A stretch of DNA of 64,000 nt from Chitinophaga skermanii (GTDB lineage: Bacteria > Bacteroidota > Bacteroidia > Chitinophagales > Chitinophagaceae), in assembly GCF_003259335.1 (NCBI RefSeq), contig NZ_QLLL01000003.1, forward strand, positions 62,001 through 126,000, written 5' to 3'. Below the pieces are notes generated by a model, which did no database searches, was not told the DNA's origin, and saw only the letters and a program-made list of their open reading frames with translations. Positions 26,739 to 35,106 of this stretch are shown in pieces. Numbering within the stretch: the first letter of the stretch is position 1; the number at the start of each line of letters is the position of its first letter. The translations under genes and the position numbers were made by a program.

Positions 26739-29543
26739 GTGTTAAAAAAAATATTTCTACTTGCCTGCTTTATGCTGCAAGTAGCAGCGTTATATGCCCA
26801 AATGGTTATAATGCCTAGTACCGCCATGAGTTACCGTACTAACGAACCCACTAAACCGCTACCTTACCGAAATGTATATGGTATTGTTAGAGATAGTGCC
26901 GGTAAAGCAATGCCTATGGCTGCCATTCGTTTATTATCCACAAAAGATACGGTTGCCGGTGTAACGAACGAATATGGTACGTTTGTATTTAAGAATATCC
27001 GGAGCGCAGAGTTTACCATTCAAGTACGGGTCATGAGTTATGCCGAAATCAATCAAAAGTATTTCTTCAATGATACCAAGAAAGACCTCGTTCTACAACC
27101 CCTCAAACTACGCAGCAATGCATTACAGTTACAAGGTATCACCGTTACAACGCCTACCGGCCCTTCACAACGTGGCGATACCACCGAGTTCTGGGCGAAA
27201 GACTACATCGTACGTGATTTTGCACGTTTAGAAGATCTCTTGAAAAAGGTAGAAGGTGTTACAATCGATAAAGATGGTACGCTCTTTTATAACGGCGAAC
27301 AAGTAGTACGCGCCATGTTCAACGGTAAACAATATTTCAATGGTAGCGTAAAGGATGCGATGAAAGAATTACCGGCTGATATCATCGAACGTATCCAAAT
27401 TATCGAAGATAACAAAGATGGTACCGGCCCCCGTCAAACTAAAACTGAAGAGTCTTCTAAAACCCTCAACATTGTAACAAAAGCCGATAAATCGGCCGGT
27501 AAAATGTATGCCTTTGCCGGTGAAGCGGGTACTACAGATCGTTTTGGGATTTCTGGTTCACGTAAAACGATTGATGGGCCTAAACAAACTGGGATATCAC
27601 TTTACGGAAAACAAGCGCCCGTTGGTATTCGCCAAGGCGAACCTGTGGGTACCATTTCCAAATCAATAATGCCCGATGCTATTGGCTTTGGTGGCGCCGG
27701 GATCGGTTCTAATGGTATGTCAACTCTTTACGGAGCAGGATTGTCATTAGGGCACGCATTGAATACAACCACCACATTGAACCATAGTTATAGTGGAAGA
27801 TATAACAATTCATCAGGCGGCGTAGAAAGTATTACAGAACAGTTTTATGATGCTGGAAATTTATTAAAGAAAATATCGAGCAGGAATACAACTGTAAGCT
27901 CTAACCATGAGTTGGCAACTCATTTGAGTAGTAGGCTAAATAAAGGTTTTATGACATTCCGAATAGGAGCGGCTTATAGAGAGTCAGAAAATGCTAGCGA
28001 ATCAACAACAGAGCAAACCGGTATTTTCGAAAACGTACAAAAAACGAAAAACGCCAATACTTCTAAAGCGCCTTCGATCACATTAAACGGGATGTCGAAT
28101 ATTGCCATGTCTAATAAAGCTAGTTTTAATATTGGTACTTCAGTAAGTTTCATGAACAATAAAACCACGGGTGAAGAACGCAATGAAACTTTTGCTTTAC
28201 ATAGTGATACGCCAGATAGTAGTTTGGTGATGAAGCAAAATAGTTTAAATCGTAGTTTTAATGCAGGGCTCACGATGGCATTTATATATTCCATGAGCAA
28301 CTCTCTTAAAATACGTACATCAATAGAATCGCGTTTTGAATCTCAAAGAGAACAGGTGCTGCGTGAACAGTTGAAAGAAGGAGCGCCGACCAAAGATTTG
28401 AACGATTTAAGTTATGATAATACCTCGTCAATCGCCAGGTTGCCAGCTACGATAGCACTTGAATACAACCCTGTTAAAGGCCTCTTTTTTGAACCTAAAG
28501 TGACATACAGTTTCAATGCTCAATCGGGTAACTTTAAATTAAGTCACCAGGAAGTTTCGCGCACTAATCATAATATTTTGCCGGAATTGGGTATTCGATA
28601 CGATAACATGAACTATGGCTCAGTATCTATTAATGTTGGTCAAGTTGTAGCTATGCCGGCTATAGCTCAAATTAACCCCAATGCTATATACCATACACCT
28701 TTTGATATCACCTATGGTAACCCCGATATTAAAAATAGTATCACGAATCGTTACATGATTAGGTATAACGTTTTCCTAACACCTATTAAAACTGCTTTCG
28801 CTTTTAATGTAGGTTATAACACCGTACAAGACGCTATCGTGTCAAATCGCATCTTGAAATTGGATGATGTTACGAAAACAATGACCAATGAAACTTACTA
28901 CTTGAATATTGATGGCAATAGAACTACTAACGCCATGTTGAACTTGTCGAAGAACTTGAAAAAGCTAAATGTTACCATTAAGTACGATGCTAGTTTCATG
29001 AATAACCGGTATGTATCGTTTAATAATGGTACCCAGTTGATCAATCTCTCGAAAACAAGGCGCCATGGATTAACAATGGAATTGTCACCATTAAAATGGT
29101 TAGATCTTTCCCCGGCGTTTGCTTATAATAATACTAGTAGTAAAAACAACTCGGTAAATGGCCTCCAGCCATATAACCGCGATTTCTCTGCTTACCTGGC
29201 TGCTAAAATATTCTTGCCTGCTAACTTCTCGATGGAGATGAATGCAAAGCAAAATATTATGCGCGGTACAAACTTGTTAACGAATACTTCACCGTTCGTG
29301 ATGAATGCTAATATCGAGAAACGTATTTTCAAGAAGAAAGATGGTATTATCAGCTTTGTTGTGATGGATGCTTTCCAACAGAACATAGCAACAGGTATGG
29401 TTAACTTCGACAATGGTTATACTAATACCCGTACAAACGGTAATAGCCGCTACTTCTTGTTACAGTTCTCTTGGCAGCCACAAACGTGGGGTAAAAGCAG
29501 TTTCATGACCGGCCAACGCCGTGGCGATGGTAGCTTTAAATAG
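26739..29543 (+). CDS. TonB-receptor-like outer-membrane beta-barrel protein with carboxypeptidase-regulatory N-domain
   Basis: 934 residues from a GTG start, with signal peptide MLKKIFLLACFMLQVAALYA. Residues about 45-130 form a CarboxypepD_reg-like domain (YGIVRDSAGKAMPMAAIRL...). Residues about 150-250 resemble a plug domain (YIVRDFARLEDLLKKVEGV, then LPADIIERIQIIEDNKDG). The rest is a long beta-barrel. It belongs to the OMP_b-brl outer-membrane family and not to classical SusC: no TonB box is evident and the C-terminus ends in an extra basic stretch. It is the second gene of a pair with the CBM9-like protein. Its stop is only two bases from the convergent acetolactate decarboxylase gene. 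Confidence 0.75.
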   Translation: MLKKIFLLACFMLQVAALYAQMVIMPSTAMSYRTNEPTKPLPYRNVYGIVRDSAGKAMPMAAIRLLSTKDTVAGVTNEYGTFVFKNIRSAEFTIQVRVMSYAEINQKYFFNDTKKDLVLQPLKLRSNALQLQGITVTTPTGPSQRGDTTEFWAKDYIVRDFARLEDLLKKVEGVTIDKDGTLFYNGEQVVRAMFNGKQYFNGSVKDAMKELPADIIERIQIIEDNKDGTGPRQTKTEESSKTLNIVTKADKSAGKMYAFAGEAGTTDRFGISGSRKTIDGPKQTGISLYGKQAPVGIRQGEPVGTISKSIMPDAIGFGGAGIGSNGMSTLYGAGLSLGHALNTTTTLNHSYSGRYNNSSGGVESITEQFYDAGNLLKKISSRNTTVSSNHELATHLSSRLNKGFMTFRIGAAYRESENASESTTEQTGIFENVQKTKNANTSKAPSITLNGMSNIAMSNKASFNIGTSVSFMNNKTTGEERNETFALHSDTPDSSLVMKQNSLNRSFNAGLTMAFIYSMSNSLKIRTSIESRFESQREQVLREQLKEGAPTKDLNDLSYDNTSSIARLPATIALEYNPVKGLFFEPKVTYSFNAQSGNFKLSHQEVSRTNHNILPELGIRYDNMNYGSVSINVGQVVAMPAIAQINPNAIYHTPFDITYGNPDIKNSITNRYMIRYNVFLTPIKTAFAFNVGYNTVQDAIVSNRILKLDDVTKTMTNETYYLNIDGNRTTNAMLNLSKNLKKLNVTIKYDASFMNNRYVSFNNGTQLINLSKTRRHGLTMELSPLKWLDLSPAFAYNNTSSKNNSVNGLQPYNRDFSAYLAAKIFLPANFSMEMNAKQNIMRGTNLLTNTSPFVMNANIEKRIFKKKDGIISFVVMDAFQQNIATGMVNFDNGYTNTRTNGNSRYFLLQFSWQPQTWGKSSFMTGQRRGDGSFK

Positions 29544-29545
29544 TA

Positions 29546-30346
29546 TTATGGCTGCTTAGGCTGCTCTATATTTTTCAGGTCCCCTCTTAAGTCTACGCTA
29601 TAATCAAATTTTTGATACGTGTTAGGCTCGGAGGGGATCATCATTTCGAATGCTTGCAGTGTTTGTATTTCGACAGTACCTCCTCTTAATAACATGCTTA
29701 CTAAATGGCCTCCATGTGCTTTATCTTGCGATAAGAAGTGGAAATGATAGCCCGTAATGCTCACACCTTCTAAAAAAATTGGTATCCTAAATCCAATCAA
29801 ATCGCCATGAATGGCATGTTCCGTAAAGAAAACTTGTGTATGTAATAATGCTGCCAAACGATCATACGGCTCAGTAGGCGCCGCAAATGCACGCGTTACA
29901 ATACTATCAAAGTAACCCCTTACCCGGTAAGCATACAGCCCATTGTGATTCACCATATGGCTATCGAGCATGGCATACAATTGTTCAACTGTGAGGGATG
30001 AGGGAATAGGAATTGTCTTGGTCGGCTTAAAGTTCGTAACGAATGCCATAGGCGTAGTCGTACGGTCATCAGCCAAGTACGTTTTACCACTGGATGCAGT
30101 ATGATATACTTTCCCATCTAACATCACCATTTCTCCCGCCATCTTATCGGGTGCACCTAATCCAAAATCACCATGTTGTTTGAGTGCTTTATAAGATATA
30201 ATACCGGTATATAAACCACTAATAAATGCAGGGGCTATACCAGCTTGGTAAAGTTTGTTTTCAATAGTAACGGCCGAAGTTTGCGCATGGCTCTTCGCTG
30301 TTATAAAAAGTAATGCAAGCAATAAGCTCAAATATATTGGCTTCAT
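29546..30346 (-). CDS. budA: Alpha-acetolactate decarboxylase, exported
   Basis: 266 residues. The enzyme converts (S)-2-acetolactate to (R)-acetoin and CO2. The family's zinc site is visible: GYHFHF gives H201 and H203, and AHGGH gives H214. E72 in GEMVMLDGKVY corresponds to the conserved active-site region. The overall length fits ALDC, with an added N-terminal signal peptide (about 21 residues, cleavage after SHA). Export is unusual for a fermentation enzyme whose substrate is made in the cytosol, but exported ALDCs exist in other bacteria. No acetolactate synthase lies nearby, so the gene stands alone. It converges on the barrel gene with a 2-base gap and no obvious terminator. Confidence 0.9.
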   Translation of the reverse strand: MKPIYLSLLLALLFITAKSHAQTSAVTIENKLYQAGIAPAFISGLYTGIISYKALKQHGDFGLGAPDKMAGEMVMLDGKVYHTASSGKTYLADDRTTTPMAFVTNFKPTKTIPIPSSLTVEQLYAMLDSHMVNHNGLYAYRVRGYFDSIVTRAFAAPTEPYDRLAALLHTQVFFTEHAIHGDLIGFRIPIFLEGVSITGYHFHFLSQDKAHGGHLVSMLLRGGTVEIQTLQAFEMMIPSEPNTYQKFDYSVDLRGDLKNIEQPKQP

Positions 30347-30492
30347 GTAGAAGGGGTTTAGGTGTTAACATTAACTTCTTTGAAAATACGATCTTCTTCA
30401 TTCCTATTTACAGGAATTTTTAAGTAGTATTTTGTACGCTTACTATTAACAATCGTTTGCATTAACTACTTTCAACCGTTAAAATCAGTGTT

Positions 30493-31269
30493 ATGTTAAA
30501 AAAGACGGTTGTTTTTATTTGTTTAGTTTTGCTTGGTTGCACTCAATTCTCTTTTGCTCAAAAGTCAAAAACGCCTGTCGTAAAGGCTTTAGTACTATAT
30601 GAAAATGGTGGTCATCACTTAGCTTTTTCAAAACGGGCAAAATTGTGGTTAGATAGTATCGCGCAGAAAGAACATTGGCAACTCGATTATTTTACGAATA
30701 CAGATGCTATCAACGATTCTTCCCTTGCCAAATACAATTTATTTATTCAGCTCGATTACCCGCCTTATACCTGGAAACCAGCTGCCGTAAGCGCTTTTGT
30801 TGATTATATCGACAAAGGAAAAGGAGGATGGATTGGTTTACACCACGCCACTTTGCTAGGTGAGTTTGATGGTTATGCCATGTGGCCATGGTTCCACGAA
30901 TTTATGGGCAGTATCAAGTTCAAAGATTATATCCCTGGTTTTGCGGCAGGTAAAGTAGTAGTAGAGAAATCGAATCACCCCGTAATGAAGAACCTCCCAG
31001 CTACTTTCGTGATGGAAAATGAAGAATGGTATACCTACGATCGTTCTCCCCGCCCAAATGTAGAAGTATTAGCTCATGTAGATGAAAAGTCATACACACC
31101 ACCTAGCACTAAAACAATGGGCGATCACCCGGTTATCTGGTCGAACCCATCCAAAGCGGCTAGAAACGTATACATATTCATGGGGCACTCTCCGAAGCAT
31201 TTCGATAATGCTGCCTATACCCAATTACTCTATAATGCCATTCATTGGGCTAGCGGGCAGAAAAAATAA
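30493..31269 (+). CDS. Secreted ThuA-like domain protein
   Basis: 258 residues with signal peptide ending near FSFA. The ThuA-like (class I glutamine amidotransferase-like fold) pattern is clear: VKALVLYENGGHH, the segment LFIQLDYPPYTW, GKGGWIGLHHATL, FHEFMGS, NHPVMKNLP, ENEEWYTYDRSPRPNVEVL, and DHPVIWSNPSKAARNVYIFMGH. In Bacteroidota these exported ThuA proteins are associated with sugar metabolism, but a reaction has rarely been shown. It is monocistronic here: the budA gene upstream is divergent and the chitinase follows after 279 bases. Confidence 0.85.
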   Translation: MLKKTVVFICLVLLGCTQFSFAQKSKTPVVKALVLYENGGHHLAFSKRAKLWLDSIAQKEHWQLDYFTNTDAINDSSLAKYNLFIQLDYPPYTWKPAAVSAFVDYIDKGKGGWIGLHHATLLGEFDGYAMWPWFHEFMGSIKFKDYIPGFAAGKVVVEKSNHPVMKNLPATFVMENEEWYTYDRSPRPNVEVLAHVDEKSYTPPSTKTMGDHPVIWSNPSKAARNVYIFMGHSPKHFDNAAYTQLLYNAIHWASGQKK

Positions 31270-31358
31270 CGCCTGTCGCCAAAAAATAGTATAAAAAAAT
31301 TTCTAGCCCCAACTTCATCGCTATCAATCACTAACGCGTGCAAGCTGCATATACCTCG

Positions 31359-31384
31359 CACCGGCGATAAATACTTCGCCGGTG
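31359..31384 (+). promoter_or_regulatory. GC-rich hairpin between thuA-like gene and chitinase
   Basis: CACCGGCGA and TCGCCGGTG form a perfect 9-base stem with an 8-base loop. It is not followed by a T run, so it is not a typical terminator. It could be an RNA structure in the chitinase leader or an operator. The rest of 31270-31548 shows no gene. Confidence 0.4.
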
Positions 31385-31548
31385 GGATGGTACTTCTTTG
31401 CCTATAAAACGACTATCTTATACGTATCATTTACTTTTTTCCGCCCCAGTAAATATACCTAGAGAGATTTGTGACCCAGATTACAACCATTATCTATTTC
31501 AGAACCAAATAAAAACCAACTATTCCTTTCACCCAAAATCCAACGTTT

Positions 31549-34500
31549 ATGATCACCAATTTCACATTCAAATGGGGAGTTGTGGCCAGGATGATTTTGA
31601 TGAGTTGTATACTATGCGTAGGTATGCAGCTTCGAACTTTTGCGCAAGTTAATCCACCGGTTGCGGCCACCACGGCGCAACACAACAAACAAGTAATTGG
31701 TTATATTACCCAATGGGATGCCTGGAAAAACATTTCCGGTATTGTACCGGCAGGCGGGTATAACCATTTAAATGTCGACTACTCACAGTACACCATCCTT
31801 AACTTTTCCTTCTTCGGGGTGGCGGTCGACGGTTCTCTTCACAGCGGCGATTTTAGAAACAAAAGCATTTACCAAGCCGGCGCGGTTCAACAGCCTGCTG
31901 CCTTGATAAATTCAGACATTTACAGCAGTTGGGACATGTACCTTTTATATGGCGAATTAGAAGTATTGTATTACATCTCCGATGGTAGCTACGCGTATTC
32001 ACTGGGTTACAGGAATGCTGCCGGTGGTTGGTCGAATGTAAATACAGGTAAATCGGGAGCCTTCCCTTTATCTGTTCCTAAGCAAGGTGGTGCACCTGGT
32101 TTAATTGATTTAGCACACCAAAAGGGCGTAAAAGTATTGGCTTCTATTGGTGGTTGGAGTATGTGTAAACACTACCCCGAAATGGCAGCAGACCCTGTTA
32201 AACGCGCCCGTTTCTTAGCCGGTTGTACCGAGTTAATTAATATGGGCTTCGATGGTATTGATCTCGATTGGGAATACCCGAACGATCCAGGTATGAATAT
32301 CGCCAGCTACAGCACAGCCGATTACGCCAATTTTGCATCCTTAATAGAGGCAATTCGTACCACTATTGGGCCTAACAAATTGATCACTTCCTGCTTTTCA
32401 GCAAGCGGTGGTAAATTGCAAGGTTTCGATTGGCCAAGGTTGAGTAATAGTATGAACTATTTCAACATGATGACCTACGATTACAATGGTGGTTGGTCGA
32501 ACAAAGCAGGTCATAACGCACCATTGTACGATTACCCCAATGCCGAGTATTCCAACTTCTCGCTCGATGCTACCCGCCAAGCTTTGGCCGCTTTAGGTGT
32601 GAATATGAGTAAAGTGAACTTGGGTGCTCCTTTTTATGGTAGAGGTGTAATTACCAACGGTACAGCCGCACTAAATGCCCCAACGGTAAAACGTGCAGAA
32701 ACCGTGCAGCCCGATGGCCCCATTCAAACAGCCGCCGATTATACAAACTGGGCGAAAGATGTATATGATGGTACGCCTTCTTATGCTTATATTTTGCAAC
32801 AAACAGGGGCAGGAAGTGGTTGGACTGAACATTGGGACGATGTAGCTAAAGTGCCTTACAAAACGAAAGGCAACTTTTTCTTAAGTTACGATAACGAACA
32901 ATCTATTGCTGCCAAAGCACAATACATCAAGGACAACAACTTAGCCGGCACCATCATTTGGCAAGTATTTGGAGATATGTTAAATATGACGAGCGCTACC
33001 CAAGCAAAAGGCAAATTAATATATTGCCCAAACACAACTTCACCGCTCGTGAATAAAATCAACGAAGTATTTGCCAGCACAATACCCGGTAATAAACCGC
33101 CAGTAGCAAGCATTACTTCACCAACTAATAACACCACTTTCAATGCCCCTGCAAATATTACCATAAATGCAGCCGCGAGCGACACGGATGGGGTTGTGAA
33201 GAGTGTTAGGTTTTATAATGGTACTGCATTATTGGGTACCGATACTACAGCGCCGTATAGCTATACATGGTCGAATGTAGCTGCAGGAACTTATGTACTG
33301 AAAGCTGTAGCATCCGATAATGCAGGCGCCTTGGGTACTTCAGCAAATGTTACCGTAGTGGTAAATACCGTGGTGAATAAGTTGCCCGTAGTAAGTATTA
33401 CCTCGCCAGCTAACAATGCCAGCTTTACGTTACCAGCCAATATCACCATCAATGCCGCTGCTAGTGACTCCGATGGTGTGGTGAAAAGTGTAAGGTTCTA
33501 TAGTGGCACTACTTTATTGGCTACAGATACCACTGCTCCGTATTCGTACACTTGGTCGAGTGTAGCAGCAGGTACATACAGCTTAACCGCTGTGGCCACC
33601 GATGATTTAAACGGTTCTAAAACATCAACCGCTGTAAATATCACGGTTACCAACCCCAATAATGCCTTACCTACAGTAAGCATTACTTCTCCAGCTAATA
33701 ATACATCCTACACGGCACCCGCTAGTATTACCATCAATGCAACAGCCGCCGATTCGGATGGTACAATTAAGCAAGTACAATTCTACAATGGTACAACGTT
33801 GTTAAATACCGATACTACAGCGCCTTATAGTTATACATGGGCTAACGTGGCAAATGGTACATATACACTTACCGCAAAAGCAACCGATAACGACAATGGC
33901 AGTACAACATCTACAGGTGTAACTGTAATAGTAAACACTGCCAGCGGATGTAACGGTATACCTGCTTGGGTAGCTACAACAGCGTATGTTACCAATGACC
34001 AAGTAGTATATGGTGGCAAAATTTATAAAGCAAAATGGTGGACACAAGGTAATCAACCGGACTTAAATACAGGTGCCGGTAAACCTTGGGAATACGTGCA
34101 GGATTGTGGTGGTAACCCATCTAATATTCCGCCAACAGTTAGCTTAACAGCACCTACCAATAATGCTACTTTCACCGCCCCAGCAAGTATTACCATCAGT
34201 GCAACAGCCGCCGATTCGGATGGTACTGTTAGCAAAGTGGAATTCTATAATGGAACCACCTTGCTTGCTACTGATAGCGTGGCACCTTATACTTATACAT
34301 GGACAAACGTTGCCACCGGCGCATATTCCATCACGGCAAAAGCAACCGATAATGGCAATGCATCTACTACCAGTACAGCAGCTGCCGTAACTGTAACTGC
34401 CGGAGGAACGGGCAATTGTTCTGGTATTCCTCTATGGGTAAGTACAACTGCCTATGTATTAAACGATCAAGTTGTTTACAATAACAAAGTATACCGTGCA

Positions 34501-34896
34501 AAATGGTGGACACAAAACAACCAGCCAGACTTAAACACAGGCAGCGGTAAACCATGGGAATACTTGTTCGATTGTACAAGTGGTGCACGTAAAATGGAAG
34601 TGGAAGCGCCCGTTTCGCAACCAGCAGCAAACGTCATCGCTTATCCAAATCCTGTTAGTGGTTCAGAAGTTCAAGTGCAGCTAACAGCTATTGCTAGCAA
34701 CGATCAATTCCTTGTTGAAATCATTAGCCTAACAGGCGGTTCTCCTGTACATAGGCAAGTGTTCACACCTGCAGGAAAAGGTGCGCAACAAGTAAAACTC
34801 AATGTATGCAGTATCCCTAGTGGTACATGGATCATTAAAATTACAAGTAAAGCAACCGGTAAAGTAACTACCAGTAAACTGGTGCGCGTTCAATAA
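31549..34896 (+). CDS. GH18 chitinase with Ig-like and CBM5/12 modules, T9SS cargo
   Basis: 1115 residues with an N-terminal signal peptide (about 34 residues). The GH18 domain (about 40-500) has SIGGWS and the catalytic motif DGIDLDWEYP (D238, D240, acid E242). After it come three Ig-like modules of exactly 95 residues (starting at N515, N610, N705), a chitin-binding CBM5/12-like module (about 800-850, YKAKWWTQGNQPD), a fourth Ig-like module (from about 856) and a second CBM5/12-like module (from about 955). The last 80 residues are a type A T9SS sorting domain (YPNPVSGSEVQVQL to SKLVRVQ). The enzyme should be secreted by T9SS and hydrolyse chitin outside the cell. It is monocistronic with a strong terminator. 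Confidence 0.93.
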   Translation: MITNFTFKWGVVARMILMSCILCVGMQLRTFAQVNPPVAATTAQHNKQVIGYITQWDAWKNISGIVPAGGYNHLNVDYSQYTILNFSFFGVAVDGSLHSGDFRNKSIYQAGAVQQPAALINSDIYSSWDMYLLYGELEVLYYISDGSYAYSLGYRNAAGGWSNVNTGKSGAFPLSVPKQGGAPGLIDLAHQKGVKVLASIGGWSMCKHYPEMAADPVKRARFLAGCTELINMGFDGIDLDWEYPNDPGMNIASYSTADYANFASLIEAIRTTIGPNKLITSCFSASGGKLQGFDWPRLSNSMNYFNMMTYDYNGGWSNKAGHNAPLYDYPNAEYSNFSLDATRQALAALGVNMSKVNLGAPFYGRGVITNGTAALNAPTVKRAETVQPDGPIQTAADYTNWAKDVYDGTPSYAYILQQTGAGSGWTEHWDDVAKVPYKTKGNFFLSYDNEQSIAAKAQYIKDNNLAGTIIWQVFGDMLNMTSATQAKGKLIYCPNTTSPLVNKINEVFASTIPGNKPPVASITSPTNNTTFNAPANITINAAASDTDGVVKSVRFYNGTALLGTDTTAPYSYTWSNVAAGTYVLKAVASDNAGALGTSANVTVVVNTVVNKLPVVSITSPANNASFTLPANITINAAASDSDGVVKSVRFYSGTTLLATDTTAPYSYTWSSVAAGTYSLTAVATDDLNGSKTSTAVNITVTNPNNALPTVSITSPANNTSYTAPASITINATAADSDGTIKQVQFYNGTTLLNTDTTAPYSYTWANVANGTYTLTAKATDNDNGSTTSTGVTVIVNTASGCNGIPAWVATTAYVTNDQVVYGGKIYKAKWWTQGNQPDLNTGAGKPWEYVQDCGGNPSNIPPTVSLTAPTNNATFTAPASITISATAADSDGTVSKVEFYNGTTLLATDSVAPYTYTWTNVATGAYSITAKATDNGNASTTSTAAAVTVTAGGTGNCSGIPLWVSTTAYVLNDQVVYNNKVYRAKWWTQNNQPDLNTGSGKPWEYLFDCTSGARKMEVEAPVSQPAANVIAYPNPVSGSEVQVQLTAIASNDQFLVEIISLTGGSPVHRQVFTPAGKGAQQVKLNVCSIPSGTWIIKITSKATGKVTTSKLVRVQ

Positions 34897-34919
34897 TCCA
34901 GTTTCAACACATCGTTGAT

Positions 34920-34954
34920 AACCCCGTCTCTATGCCTAGAGGCGGGGTTTTTTA
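34920..34954 (+). terminator. Terminator after chitinase
   Basis: AACCCCGTCTC and GAGGCGGGGTT form a near-perfect stem (one T/G mismatch pair) around an 8-base loop, followed by TTTTT. It lies 24 bases after the chitinase stop. Confidence 0.88.
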
Positions 34955-35054
34955 TGTAGTAACGCAATCGATAACTTTCTATCTAGGCAGCTAAGTGCGC
35001 ACTTCGTTTTTACTGCGGATGTATAACTGTTCAATATTAAAGTAATAAGCACAA

Positions 35055-35088
35055 AAAAGCCCGTTCTAACAATGTAGAACAGGCTTTT
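35055..35088 (-). terminator. Terminator after pectate lyase-like gene
   Basis: AAAAGCC-C-GTTCTA pairs with TAGAAC-A-GGCTTTT, one mismatch, with a short loop. Read on the minus strand it ends in a T run just beyond the lyase stop. It could also stop + strand transcripts. Confidence 0.8.
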
Positions 35089-35106
35089 GTATGTAGCAAG
35101 TATTAA

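Noticed and set aside
31398..31652. 84-residue frame ahead of the chitinase
   Set aside because: It runs into the chitinase signal peptide in another frame and shows no coding character.
33091..34590. Mobile or non-coding repeats
   Set aside because: The 285-base period is the in-frame Ig modules of the chitinase.
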